A stretch of 64,000 nucleotides of DNA from Kerstersia gyiorum. Lineage in GTDB: Bacteria; Pseudomonadota; Gammaproteobacteria; Burkholderiales; Burkholderiaceae_B. The stretch is taken from the NCBI RefSeq assembly GCF_004216755.1, contig NZ_SGWZ01000006.1, positions 161,509 through 225,508 on the forward strand, read 5' to 3'. A program made the position numbers and the translations under genes. How positions within the stretch are numbered: the first letter of the stretch is position 1; each line of letters starts with the position of its first letter. Of the stretch, positions 53,760 to 63,750 are shown one piece after another. Below the pieces are notes generated by a model. It was not told the DNA's origin, did not search any database, and saw only the letters and a program-made list of their open reading frames with translations.

Positions 53760-56693
53760 ATGTCCCGTCCCCCTGTTGCCCCCCGGCCAAGCCTGCGCCT
53801 GTCACCCATCGTGCTGGCAGGACGGCTGGTGCTTTTCGGCGTGTCCACCACCGCCGCCGCTGCCCTGCTTTTGGGCCCCGACACGGCACATGCCCAGGCC
53901 GCGCCTGACTCTGCTCCCCTCGCAGATACCAACGTGCGCCAGTACAACATCCCGGCCGGCCCGCTGGGCCGATCGCTGGCGCAATTCGCCACGCAATCCG
54001 GCCTGCTGCTGTCTTTCGACCCGGCCATGACCCGCGGCCTGCAGGCTCCGGCTCTTCAGGGAGGGCATACCACCGGCGCCGGGTTGCAGATCCTGCTGGC
54101 GGGCAGCGGACTGGAAATCATCCGACGGCCCGACAGCAGTTACACGCTGCGCCAGAAGAAAAATCCAGGCAAGGTGGCCGAACTGCAGGAAGTCACGGTC
54201 GTGGGCAGTATCAGCCCTGCCGAAGAGGTCTACACCGCGCCACGTTCTTCCGTTTATATCTCGAGCGCTGAAATCGAGCGCTACGTCCCCATCTCGACCA
54301 GTGACCTGTTCAAGGGCGTGCCCGGCGTGCAGGTGGGCGACTCCCGCAACGGCGGCGCGCTGGACATCAACATACGCGGTATCCAGGGGCAAAGCCGGAT
54401 CGCCGTCACCGTCGACGGCGCCCAACAGGCGCTGGACGTCTACCGCGGCTACGCCGGCACCCAACAACGCAGCTATATCGACCCGGACCTGCTCAGCAGC
54501 ATCACGATCAACAAGGGCCCCAGTCTCTCGGCCAGCGCAGGCGGCAACGCCATCGGCGGATCGGTGGAAATGCGCACCATAGGCGTGGACGATATCCTCC
54601 TGCCCGGCCAATCCGTCGGCGTGCGCCTGATGGGCAACCTCTGGAATAACGGCCAGAAGCCGGCGTACCGCCCGGAAAGCGTGGACAGCGCCAGCGATCT
54701 CTCGACAGAACCACACGACAAACATGGCGACCTGTTTGGCTCCCATGCGCAATCCGGCAGCCTGGCCTTCGCAATCGCCGGAGAAAAAATCGACTTTCTG
54801 GCAGCCGTTGCCAAGCGTGAACAAGGCAACTATTTCGCCGGCAAGCACGGTCATGACGCCTATCGAAGCTGGGACGAATATGGCCGCGAGGAAGAAACCG
54901 TCGCCAAGGTCTATCAGCCAGGCGAAGAAGTCCTGAACTCCTCGGCCGAGACCCGGTCTGTCCTGCTGAAAACCACGATCCGGCCTGCCCCCGGACATAC
55001 ACTGGAACTGGGCTACCGCAACTACGACGGACGCCAGGGCGAAATCATGCCGTCGGACATCTTCCGCTTCGGAACAGCCAATATTTACCAGTATCCGCAG
55101 GGCCGCATGCGCATAGATACGGCCACGCTGCGCTACGACTTATCGCCTGCCGACAATCCGCTGATCAACCTGAAAGCCAATCTGTGGGCCACGGATGCCC
55201 GCAGCAGCCAGCTCAACGCCGTCACCGTTCCCAGCAGCGAATTTTTCGTCACTGACCGTGGCTGGGTGAGGCAGAACAACCGGCGCATTGGGGGTGACCT
55301 CAGCAACCGCTCGGAATTCGGCAGCGCCATCGGCAACTTTGCCGTCGATATCGGCGGCTCGTTCCAGATTGAAGAACTGGGCCCGCAATCCCGGGTCGTG
55401 ACCACGCAACACGATATCAATGCGAACCGGCAACTGCGCGATGCTCACCGCCGCCAAATGGATCTCACCGGGAAAATCGAGTACCGACCAATCGACCAGC
55501 TGAAAATATGGGCCGGCCTGCGCTTCAGCCAGTACCACACCCGTGACCGCAACGTCATTGCCACAGGAGTACGGGAAACCCGCCTGGTACGCAATATCGT
55601 GGTGTCCAAACCCGGCATGTGGGGCAACATGTGGTGGGAGGCCGACGCCAACGGTGAATTCACCGATGCGACCGACCCCCGCCTGCATAACGGCATCGTC
55701 TGGGAAGACTCCAACCATCCCTTCAATGGCATCCCTTACAACGAAGCCTCGCAAGACGCCACCGTCACGGTCTACGACCCGCGCGAAGTCGCCATCGTCA
55801 CCGGCTACACCTATTCCCAACCGCAGGAAGACAGCGGCCATGGCTACGCTCCGTCCGTTGGTGCCGAATACGAATTCGCCCCGAACTCCATCGCATATGT
55901 CTCCTACACACAGGGGCTGCGCCTGCCCTCCCTCTTCGAAAGCAGCCTGGGCACCTTGCAGGTCCACCCCGGCCAGGCGCTCAAGCCGGAGCGCTCACGT
56001 AGCTGGGAAATCGGCTTGAGCACGCTGCAGCACGGCGTCCTGAGCCAGCGCGACATGCTGGCAGCCAAGCTGGCCTATTTCGATACCAACATCAAAAACT
56101 ACATCACGCGCTACTACGACCCCACCACATGGGGGCTGATGACCTTCACCAACACTGACCGCTACAAAGTCAACGGCCTGGAATTCCAGTCGCAATACGA
56201 CACCGGTACATTTTTCATGGACCTGTCCGGCACCCGCTACTTCCATGCACAAACTTGCGATGCCGCCTTTGCCGGTCATTTGCGCAGCAACGCCAATGAA
56301 TACATGCCGACGGAAAACACGCCTGACTGCACCCCGGGCAGCTTCATGGGGTCCTTCTCCAACACGCAGAACCCGCCAAAGTACGCCATCAACCTCACGC
56401 TGGGCACGCGCCTGCTGGACGAACGGCTGACCGTAGGTGGCCGCATGGTGTTCACCGCCGGCCCGACCGAAATCCTGGACAAGCCCTGGCAAGTCGGCGC
56501 CACGACGCCCCAATTGCTGTACCGCCCCGTCAAAGTGTTCGACGCCTTCCTGAGCTACCAATTCCATAAACAGGCGTCGCTCAATGTTTCCCTGCAGAAC
56601 ATCACCAACCGTTATTACCTTGACCCGCTGGCGCAAAGCTATATGCCTGCACCCGGCCGCACCCTTAATGTCGGCCTGAAAGTGCAGATGTAG
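53760..56693 (+). CDS. TonB-dependent receptor with STN signalling domain (heme-type), copy 1
   Basis: This 977-residue outer-membrane protein has a signal peptide, an STN domain (about 55-115) that contacts FecR, a plug (VPGVQVGDSRNGGALDINIR, SYIDPDLLSSITINKGPS) and a C-terminal barrel ending VGLKVQM. The plug pattern with GGNAIGGSVEMRTIGVDD resembles heme/hemoprotein receptors, but the usual FRAP and NPNL motifs read RLPS and GQALKPE. A conserved Cys pair sits near residue 835-860. I chose ATG 53760, nine bases after AGGA. It lies 132 bp after the FecR-like gene and is its likely partner. Confidence 0.9.
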   Translation: MSRPPVAPRPSLRLSPIVLAGRLVLFGVSTTAAAALLLGPDTAHAQAAPDSAPLADTNVRQYNIPAGPLGRSLAQFATQSGLLLSFDPAMTRGLQAPALQGGHTTGAGLQILLAGSGLEIIRRPDSSYTLRQKKNPGKVAELQEVTVVGSISPAEEVYTAPRSSVYISSAEIERYVPISTSDLFKGVPGVQVGDSRNGGALDINIRGIQGQSRIAVTVDGAQQALDVYRGYAGTQQRSYIDPDLLSSITINKGPSLSASAGGNAIGGSVEMRTIGVDDILLPGQSVGVRLMGNLWNNGQKPAYRPESVDSASDLSTEPHDKHGDLFGSHAQSGSLAFAIAGEKIDFLAAVAKREQGNYFAGKHGHDAYRSWDEYGREEETVAKVYQPGEEVLNSSAETRSVLLKTTIRPAPGHTLELGYRNYDGRQGEIMPSDIFRFGTANIYQYPQGRMRIDTATLRYDLSPADNPLINLKANLWATDARSSQLNAVTVPSSEFFVTDRGWVRQNNRRIGGDLSNRSEFGSAIGNFAVDIGGSFQIEELGPQSRVVTTQHDINANRQLRDAHRRQMDLTGKIEYRPIDQLKIWAGLRFSQYHTRDRNVIATGVRETRLVRNIVVSKPGMWGNMWWEADANGEFTDATDPRLHNGIVWEDSNHPFNGIPYNEASQDATVTVYDPREVAIVTGYTYSQPQEDSGHGYAPSVGAEYEFAPNSIAYVSYTQGLRLPSLFESSLGTLQVHPGQALKPERSRSWEIGLSTLQHGVLSQRDMLAAKLAYFDTNIKNYITRYYDPTTWGLMTFTNTDRYKVNGLEFQSQYDTGTFFMDLSGTRYFHAQTCDAAFAGHLRSNANEYMPTENTPDCTPGSFMGSFSNTQNPPKYAINLTLGTRLLDERLTVGGRMVFTAGPTEILDKPWQVGATTPQLLYRPVKVFDAFLSYQFHKQASLNVSLQNITNRYYLDPLAQSYMPAPGRTLNVGLKVQM

Positions 56694-57201
56694 GGCCTGC
56701 CACCGCCAACCGCCTCAATCGGCCCGGCACGACCAAGATGCCGGGCCGACGCGGGCAAGACCGCACATTCCTCCCGACAAAAGAAACAAAATGTAAAACT
56801 CCAGGGAAAAATATACTTTCCTGCGCGTCGTTCGACATAGGTAATGAAAGCCGGCAAGGAAACTGCCGGCTATCGGCTCTGTCACGGGTTCCCCCCGGAT
56901 TCCAACATTACCGGAAGCTTGCCCATCATGTCCTGCGTCGCTCTGCTGAAGCTGCGCCGCGCGTACCAGCCACGCGTGTCGCCCACCTGCCTTGCCCTTG
57001 CTGCCTGTGCGAACGCCGGACCCGTTGGGCCGGCAGTGCATTCAGCGATTTCTTTTTCCTTGAAGCAGAAATCATTCCCATATTGAAAAAATATCCGACA
57101 TTGGCCGTACCATGCCCGCATCCAGACAGACCGGTTTACCTGATGCCCGCATCGACCCTTGAGGATATCTCCCGCCACCCAGCGGAAACCATTTGCTCAG
57201 C
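56694..57201. other. Gap between the two receptors: hairpins and a promoter-like patch
   Basis: No gene was found here. A strong 11-bp stem (56719-56729 with 56739-56749) follows receptor 1 but has no T-run. GAAAAATAT at 56806 resembles GAAAATAT at 53658 upstream of receptor 1, both in A+T-rich patches, suggesting a shared sigma-type signal. A second stem, GCCGGCA/TGCCGGC, is at 56850-56870. Receptor 2 thus has its own leader of up to 390 bases. Confidence 0.4.
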
Positions 57202-60135
57202 ATGAAGCCACAACCCGCCCTTTCTGCCCCTGGCCGCCTGCACCCTGGTGCCGCAGCCGTCCGCCAACTCATGTTCGGCCTGATCATCGGCACCGCGCTG
57301 ATGCCCGGGCTCGTCCCGACCGCCCAGGCCCAGGCCGTGGGCAGTGCAGCGCTGGATGGCAGCACCCTGATCGACTACCGCCTGCCCGCCATGCCCTTGA
57401 GCCGCTCGCTGGCGGAATTCGCAGCTCAATCCGGCATTCTGCTGTCCTTCGATCCCGCGCTGGCAAGCCAGCGGCAGGCGCCTGCGCTGCAAGGCACTTA
57501 TACGGCGCGCGAAGGCATGAACCGCCTCCTGTCCAACAGCGGCCTGGAACTGGTATCCCGCCCGGATGGCAGCTACACCCTGCAGAAAATCGCAGGCCCG
57601 GTCGCCACCCTGCCCAACGTCACCGTGGAAGGCACAGCGCCCGACAGCGCGGAGCGCGCGGTCTACACCGAGCCGCGCTCCTCGGTCTATCTTTCCGAGC
57701 AGCAATTGCGCCGTTTCGTGCCGCTGTCCCCCGGCGACATGCTCAAAGGCGTTCCTGGCGTGCAGGTCGGCGACAGCCGTAACGGCGGCGGGCTGGACGT
57801 GAACATCCGTGGCATCCAGGGCCAAAGCCGCGTCGCCATTACCGTCGATGGCGCCCAGCAGGCGCTGGACGTCTACCGTGGCTATGCTGGCACCCAGCAG
57901 CGCAGCTACATCGACCCGGATCTCATCAGCAACGTCACCATCGACAAGGGCCCGGGGCTGTCGGCCGCCACCGGCGGCAATGCCATCGGCGGTACGGTGG
58001 CCATGCGCACCATCGGTGTCAACGACATCATCCCCGCCGGGCAAAGCGTCGGGGTGCGGATCACCGGTGAAATGTGGAACAACGGCAACAAACCGGCACA
58101 CCGCTCGCGCGACGGCTCCAACTACAACAGCTCGTCCGATCTGTACAGCGAACCGGAAAGCAAGCACGGCAACCTGTTCGGGTCGAATGCACAGGCAGGC
58201 AGCATCGCCTTCGGCTACACCAGCGAAAAGGTGGACCTGGTCGCCGCCTACGCACACCGCACGCAAGGCAACTATTTCTCCGGCAAGCATGGCTTCGACC
58301 GCTATGTCGAATATGAATCATCGGGCCGCGAAAAAAACACCGTCGCCAAGATGTACAAGCCCGGCGAAGAAGTCCTTAACTCGTCGGTGGAAACGGAGTC
58401 CGTGCTGGTCAAAACCACGATCAGGCCCGCCGCCGGCCATGCACTGGAACTGAGCTATCGGCGCTACAACGGCCGCCAGGGTGAAGTCATGCCTTCGGAC
58501 ATCATCCGCAGCGGCACTGCCGGCATCTATCAATACCCCACCGGCAAAACGGAAATCGACACCACCTCGCTGCGCTACAACTTCAATCCGGCCGACAATC
58601 CCTGGATCGACCTGAAGTCCAACCTGTGGTTCGTCGGCGCACGCACGTCGCAGATCAACGGCGTGATGGCCCCCAGAAGCGAAATGTACGTGGGCGACCG
58701 CGGCTGGGTGCGCCTGAACAACCGCCGCATCGGCATGGATCTGAGCAACCGCTCGGAGTTCAGCAGCAACATCGGCGACTTCGCCTTCGAACTGGGCGGC
58801 TCCTTCCAGGCAGAAAACCTCAGCCCGCAAGCCGGCGTCACCATTACTGAAGACGACCGCAACGCCAATCGCATCCTGCGCGACGGCAAGCGGCAGGAAA
58901 TCAACCTGACCGGCAAGCTGGAATACAAACCGACCGACCGCCTGACGCTCTGGACCGGCGTGCGGTTCAGCAAGTTCAAGTCGCGTGACCGCAATACCTA
59001 CGCGACGGCAGTCCGCGAAGACCGCGAAAAGAAATCCGTCATGGTCTTCGCCAACGGCAAGCTGGGCTACATGGATTGGTACCCGGACGAAAACGGCGAA
59101 TACACCGACGCCACCGATCCCTTGAAAAACAATGGCTTCGTGTACTCCGACTCCAACCACCCGGAAGTCGGCGTCAACCTGGATGAATTCGGCGAACCCA
59201 GCTACGTCGCCGCCTCCAATCCCATGGTGATCTCCACGGTCGTGGGCTACAGCCACAGCGAACCGCTGTCGTCACACGATCACGGCATCGCGCCCGCATT
59301 CGGTATCAGCTACGAGCTGGCACCGGATACGCAGGTCTATGCCTCGTACTCTACCGGCATCCGCCTGCCCTCACTGTTCGAAACCTCATTGGGCACACTG
59401 CAGGTATCACCGGTGCAGAACCTCAAGCCGGAACGCTCGCGCAACCTGGAGCTGGGCTTCAGCACCATCCATAGCGGCGTGTTGTCCTCGGCCGACCTCG
59501 CTGCCTTCAAGTTCGCGTACTTCCGCAACGATGTCAAAAACTACATCACGCGCTATTACGATCCTACCCTCAATGGCTCGATGACGTTCTCCAACGCCGA
59601 CAGCTATCAAGCCAGCGGACTGGAACTGCAATCCCAATATGACAATGGCCGGATCTTCACGGATCTGTCTGCCACGCACTACCTGAAAACGCGCACCTGC
59701 GACGCGGCCTTCGCCGCCAACCTGCGCGCCAAGGCAGACCGCTACATGCCGACAGAAAACACGCCGGACTGCACGCCGGGCAGCTTCATGGGCTCATATA
59801 CCAACACCCAGAACCCGCCGAAGTATGCCGTCAACCTGACCGTTGGCACCCGTTGGCTGGACCAGCGCCTGACGGTTGGCAGCCGCATGACCTTCACCTC
59901 GGGCCCGACGGAAAAAATGGAAGAGCCCTGGCAACAAGGCGACACCACGCCCCAGCTGATCTACCACCCCGTCACCCTGGTTGATGCGTTCCTGAGCTAT
60001 CAGTTCCACAAAATGGCCGCCGTCAACGTCTCGCTGCAGAACATCACCAACCGTTATTACCTGGATCCGCTGGCACAAAGCATGATGCCCGCCCCAGGCC
60101 GCACCCTGCGCGTCGGATTGCAAGTGCAGATGTAA
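57202..60135 (+). CDS. TonB-dependent receptor with STN signalling domain (heme-type), copy 2
   Basis: This second 977-residue receptor is a paralogue of copy 1 in length and in every landmark: STN domain, plug (VPGVQVGDSRNGGGLDVNIR), SYIDPDLISNVTIDKGPG, the Cys pair and a barrel ending VGLQVQM. In the segment aligned with the heme FRAP-NPNL region it reads RLPSLFETSLGTLQVSPVQN then LKPE, lacking the histidine that copy 1 has (VHPG). The ATG at 57202 has only a weak ribosome site; a TTG at 57193 is an alternative. Copy number suggests duplication and divergence to another ligand or heme source. Confidence 0.9.
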   Translation: MKPQPALSAPGRLHPGAAAVRQLMFGLIIGTALMPGLVPTAQAQAVGSAALDGSTLIDYRLPAMPLSRSLAEFAAQSGILLSFDPALASQRQAPALQGTYTAREGMNRLLSNSGLELVSRPDGSYTLQKIAGPVATLPNVTVEGTAPDSAERAVYTEPRSSVYLSEQQLRRFVPLSPGDMLKGVPGVQVGDSRNGGGLDVNIRGIQGQSRVAITVDGAQQALDVYRGYAGTQQRSYIDPDLISNVTIDKGPGLSAATGGNAIGGTVAMRTIGVNDIIPAGQSVGVRITGEMWNNGNKPAHRSRDGSNYNSSSDLYSEPESKHGNLFGSNAQAGSIAFGYTSEKVDLVAAYAHRTQGNYFSGKHGFDRYVEYESSGREKNTVAKMYKPGEEVLNSSVETESVLVKTTIRPAAGHALELSYRRYNGRQGEVMPSDIIRSGTAGIYQYPTGKTEIDTTSLRYNFNPADNPWIDLKSNLWFVGARTSQINGVMAPRSEMYVGDRGWVRLNNRRIGMDLSNRSEFSSNIGDFAFELGGSFQAENLSPQAGVTITEDDRNANRILRDGKRQEINLTGKLEYKPTDRLTLWTGVRFSKFKSRDRNTYATAVREDREKKSVMVFANGKLGYMDWYPDENGEYTDATDPLKNNGFVYSDSNHPEVGVNLDEFGEPSYVAASNPMVISTVVGYSHSEPLSSHDHGIAPAFGISYELAPDTQVYASYSTGIRLPSLFETSLGTLQVSPVQNLKPERSRNLELGFSTIHSGVLSSADLAAFKFAYFRNDVKNYITRYYDPTLNGSMTFSNADSYQASGLELQSQYDNGRIFTDLSATHYLKTRTCDAAFAANLRAKADRYMPTENTPDCTPGSFMGSYTNTQNPPKYAVNLTVGTRWLDQRLTVGSRMTFTSGPTEKMEEPWQQGDTTPQLIYHPVTLVDAFLSYQFHKMAAVNVSLQNITNRYYLDPLAQSMMPAPGRTLRVGLQVQM

Positions 60136-60141
60136 AGACTA

Positions 60142-60228
60142 CAGCACTGCCTCCGCGCAGTGCTGCCTCTCCACATCGACTTCCAATCACAAAAACCCGG
60201 TTTCCACGAATGGCGGAACCGGGTTTTT
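60142..60228. terminator. Hairpin and bidirectional terminator after receptor 2
   Basis: A 9-bp stem CAGCACTGC/GCAGTGCTG lies at 60142-60165. Then AAAAACCCGGTT (60191-60202) pairs with AACCGGGTTTTT (60217-60228), giving T-runs on both strands. The second is a terminator for receptor 2 and for the convergent FepA-type gene. Confidence 0.8.
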
Positions 60229-60318
60229 CACATCTGGCATCAGCCTGGCTGCCCCCTGCAATTTGCAGGCCATGGGCATCCAGGCGTTACTCTCGAAGCA
60301 GTACAGCAGGCCAGGGGT

Positions 60319-60339
60319 GCCGTGGCCACCGGCCACGGC
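60319..60339. repeat. Perfect 9-bp hairpin
   Basis: GCCGTGGCC and GGCCACGGC are separated by three bases in the convergent gap. There is no T-run, and no role is evident. Confidence 0.45.
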
Positions 60340-60415
60340 GGTTCTGAAACATACGGTGCAATGTATTTAACCTGCCGCTTCCACACGAGATATCGGATGG
60401 AAGCTGACCATCAGC

Positions 60416-62929
60416 TTAGAACGACACCGTCGTGGTCAGGTAGTACGCCCGGCCAGGTTCGTTATAGGTATAGGCACCGCCACTGACGCCGTTGGAACGA
60501 CGCTTGATGACCTTATCAAACAAATTGCTGATCCCCACACCAATGCGGAGGTTCTTGTTTACGTCATACAGCGTGTTCAGTCCGATCACTGCGTACGGGC
60601 TCACACTGTCCAGTGCCGCCCCTTCCGCATCGGCGCCACGAGCCGTCAAAGTACGAGGCTTCTGAGTGCCGTACCAGCTCATTGTCAGCTGAGCGGACAG
60701 CTGTTCCACTGGACGCCACAGCAAGGTACTGTTAAGCGTATATTTGGGAATAATGCTCAATGGCTGATCGGTTTCCCGATCCTTGTTATCCAGCATCCAA
60801 GTGAAATTGTTGAGCAGGCTTAAAGTGTGCCCACTCTCTCCGAGCAACGGAATATTCAGGTTACCTTCCAAGCCTTGAACCAAGGCCTTACCCGAATTGT
60901 GCCACTGGTAGTATTTGTACGTGCCGACATCAACCGTACCCTGTGTGTACATGTCTGCAGTAATTTTGTTCTTGTAATCATTGCGGAAATAACTGACGCT
61001 TGCATCCCACCCCTGGTGATTGTCCCACTGCACGCCGATTTCCTTGTTGACACTGATTTCCGGCTTCAGGTCAGGATTCCCCTGGATGTAGCAAGGGCCA
61101 CTCACGTTAATTGGGCAACCATTGCCACGCGTGGTATACCAGTAATTTTCATTGCTCTGATACAAATTAGGTGCTTTATATGCGCGAGCAATACCGCCCT
61201 TCAAACTGAAATCAGAGCTTAACTGATAGGTTGCATTCAGACTTGGGCTCCAATTGCTGCCAAATTGATTGTGATGATCGAGCCGCACACCTGGCGTGAC
61301 AATCAAATCGTCAGTAATTTCAATGTTATCTTCCAGATAAAAAGCGACACTGCTCGCCGTCGACTTTGGATCAGTGCCTTGTGTAACGCCGCTAGGCGGT
61401 GCTTGCAACAAGGTATTCGGATCTTTCAAGCTCTCATGACGATACTCGATCCCCGTTGTCAGTACCTGTGACAAGCCGCCCAGCGTAAACGGTGTGTAGA
61501 GTTCACCATTTGCATAAAGATTCTTGAGATTGGATTCCAGATATGACAGGGGAGACGCACAACTACCTTCCGGGCCACCGGCAGAATTTTTGCGGCAATC
61601 CAAATTGCGCGTGTCTTCGTACTGAAGAATGACGCGGGAATTTCCTAGCTTTCCCCAATCGCCCCGGTGAGTCAAAGCTGCTGTCTGGCGATAGGTGCGG
61701 CGTACTTCTGCGCCATCATTGGCCAATTGCTCGATCAGTTCCTCATCGCTGACATTCACAGGATACTCACCGGTATAAGCGTTGCCCTGGCGGCTGAAAC
61801 CAAGATCCAGTTCGACCACATGGTCGGGATTGATATCCAGACGCAGCAAACCGTTTATATCTCGATTGCGTACCCCTTCGCGACCTGCTGCGTTACCGCT
61901 GACAACTTCATCTGCATTGATATCTGGCGAATCAGCATTGGTCTTGGCTGCATTGCCATAGAAACGAAACGACAGTTTGTCGTTCAAGGGCCCAGACAAA
62001 TTGAAACCGATTCTGCGCGCATTGCCCTCATCGCCATTTTCCGGTTGATTGTAGTAGCCGGTCAGCGAGCCGGAAATTTTGTCCGTGGGGGGCTTGGTAA
62101 TGATGTTGACCACCCCACCAGCAGCGCCAGAGCCATAGCGCGCAGCGGCCGGCCCACGAATGACCTCAATACGTTCTACTTGATCGGCCGGCACCCAGTT
62201 GGTATCACCTCTTGTATCGCGTTCGCCGGAACGGCGCATTTGCGCGGCTTCCCGGGACCTGACCGGTTTGCCATCAATAAGCACCAATGTGTTTTCGGGA
62301 CCCATGCCACGGATATCTATCTGGCGCTGATTACCATACGCCCCGCTAGAGCTCGCGCCGGTCAGGTTAACGCCGGGAACCGTACGAATAATTTCGGACA
62401 GATCAGTTGCAGGCGGGCGGATCTGGAGGTCTTCCGCAGTGATTATGGAAACACTCAACTGTTGTTTAAGCTCTTCCTCTGCGGTACCTAAAACCCGGAC
62501 CGCCTCTAGCTCACGAGTCGCAACCGGCTCATGGGCGATGCGTACACCGCCAGCAGCAGTCAAAGCGAAGAGACCATGGGGCTGCAGAGCCTGACTAAAC
62601 GCCTGGGGTGGTGTGAAGCTTCCCCTCAGGCCCGGACTGGGCACGTCCAGCGAGACGCCAGGCTCCAAGTCGACGGACCGGCCTGTCTGCTGACTGATGT
62701 GATTCAAAACCTCGGCCAAAGAGCCGGCAGGCACATCAAAACGTTGCATCTGCTCAGTTGGTGCCTGTGCGTACGCCACCGCCGCCCCGAAGCATAGGAC
62801 CGCAGCACCAGTGACATGCGCTGCCAGCGAGAAAGGCGCGACGACTGCACGATGCCTCATTTGCGCGACCATGCGCCGAAGATCGAACTTCCTGCCACAT
62901 TTATTGGATAGCGATGCTGGACTCGTCAT
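60416..62929 (-). CDS. TonB-dependent catecholate siderophore receptor (FepA/BfeA type) with STN domain
   Basis: This 837-residue outer-membrane protein has a signal peptide ending near VAYAQ, an STN domain (QRFDVPAGSLAEVLNHISQQ), a plug with RGMGPENTLVLIDGKPV and NWVPADQVERIEVIRGPAAA as in FepA, PfeA and BfeA, and a barrel ending TVSF. FepA and BfeA lack an STN domain, so this is a signalling variant, yet no FecI/FecR pair adjoins it. Its DNA is visibly more A+T-rich than its neighbours, and an IS remnant lies upstream, hinting at acquisition. I chose ATG 62929. A Fur-type site overlaps its promoter. Confidence 0.88.
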   Translation of the reverse strand: MTSPASLSNKCGRKFDLRRMVAQMRHRAVVAPFSLAAHVTGAAVLCFGAAVAYAQAPTEQMQRFDVPAGSLAEVLNHISQQTGRSVDLEPGVSLDVPSPGLRGSFTPPQAFSQALQPHGLFALTAAGGVRIAHEPVATRELEAVRVLGTAEEELKQQLSVSIITAEDLQIRPPATDLSEIIRTVPGVNLTGASSSGAYGNQRQIDIRGMGPENTLVLIDGKPVRSREAAQMRRSGERDTRGDTNWVPADQVERIEVIRGPAAARYGSGAAGGVVNIITKPPTDKISGSLTGYYNQPENGDEGNARRIGFNLSGPLNDKLSFRFYGNAAKTNADSPDINADEVVSGNAAGREGVRNRDINGLLRLDINPDHVVELDLGFSRQGNAYTGEYPVNVSDEELIEQLANDGAEVRRTYRQTAALTHRGDWGKLGNSRVILQYEDTRNLDCRKNSAGGPEGSCASPLSYLESNLKNLYANGELYTPFTLGGLSQVLTTGIEYRHESLKDPNTLLQAPPSGVTQGTDPKSTASSVAFYLEDNIEITDDLIVTPGVRLDHHNQFGSNWSPSLNATYQLSSDFSLKGGIARAYKAPNLYQSNENYWYTTRGNGCPINVSGPCYIQGNPDLKPEISVNKEIGVQWDNHQGWDASVSYFRNDYKNKITADMYTQGTVDVGTYKYYQWHNSGKALVQGLEGNLNIPLLGESGHTLSLLNNFTWMLDNKDRETDQPLSIIPKYTLNSTLLWRPVEQLSAQLTMSWYGTQKPRTLTARGADAEGAALDSVSPYAVIGLNTLYDVNKNLRIGVGISNLFDKVIKRRSNGVSGGAYTYNEPGRAYYLTTTVSF

Positions 62930-63085
62930 TCCGGATATCCTATTTGATTGATACAAACGTATCGGACGGGTTAGATAGCGGAGGCATGGCAATCGCCATT
63001 GAGGCATGCCATGGCCCTATGCCAGTCAGCTTGCAAGCCGTTTTTCCCAACACCAGGAGCAAAGTACGCAAGCAGCGTCTGGCCT

Positions 63086-63142
63086 CTTAATTTACAAATG
63101 CAAATCGTTTTCGATTTTATTTTGTAAATTAAGAAACCTCAA
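63086..63142 (-). promoter_or_regulatory. Promoter of the FepA-type receptor, Fur-box-like site in a 48-bp palindrome
   Basis: On the minus strand TTGAGG (63142-63137) and TAAAAT (63119-63114) are 17 bp apart. The same stretch is a 48-bp dyad (63086-63133): a 13-bp outer arm and a 6-bp inner arm (AAATCG) are perfect. Bases 63098-63116 read as a Fur-type site (plus-strand ATGCAAATCGTTTTC). Iron-loaded Fur bound here would cover the -10 and repress the receptor. The start codon lies about 160 bases downstream. Confidence 0.65.
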
Positions 63143-63345
63143 CAGCTTGAGAAATTGCAGTATTTTCTTTAGATAAGAGCATCACCCCTCACATCACCAA
63201 GGTACATCCACGAACATCTGGCATTCGTCACTGTTCCTGACACCGTCATCGCACCGCGACGACAGCGATATCTCCCATGGTTCTCCACAATTTCGTGGCG
63301 GTTTCACCACCAAGCCAGCATCGTCTTTTTCAACGTACAGCGACC

Positions 63346-63750
63346 TGGCAAAGACCTGTGCGAGCACCATAAAGTGAAAGTGGCGGGCATGAATGTGGCC
63401 GAGATACCTCGGATCAAGGAATTAACGTCGGAGAACGAGCGCCTCAAGTGGCTGGTGGATTAGCCATTACCGGTCATTGACGGGTGGAAGGCACTCAATC
63501 AAAAGCAGGCGGTCCCCGGCGCGGCGATGCGAAACGTTCGATGCGCTGATCCGGTGGGGGTTATCACACCGCAAGGCATGCTGCTACCTGGGCCGGAGGA
63601 GTCGACGGGTGTCGACCTAAACAAGCAAGCAGCCAGAGAAAGACCGCAAGCGATGGGAGCGCTAGATTGCCTTGCCCCAGGAGGGGCCGCGCTTTGGCTA
63701 TCACCACACTGCGGCCTGGTTATCAGTGGATGCCCCGGAAAACCGTAAGT
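63346..63750 (+). pseudogene. Degenerate IS3-family transposase (OrfA end and OrfB start)
   Basis: Frames recall an IS3-type element. An OrfA-like leucine-zipper tail (GMNVAEIPRIKELTSENERL, then KWLVD) ends at a TAG near 63463. Then another frame gives SPARRCETFDALIRWGLSHR and KACCYLG, and after two stops, PQEGPRFGYHHTAAWL, as in OrfB N-termini. Stops and shifts break the frame, so the element is dead. Ends and target repeats were not found. Confidence 0.6.

Noticed and set aside
53760..60135. Calling the tandem receptors proven heme receptors (BhuR)
   Set aside because: The plug pattern fits, but the FRAP and NPNL motifs are not intact and no heme ABC genes follow, so only 'heme-type' is used.
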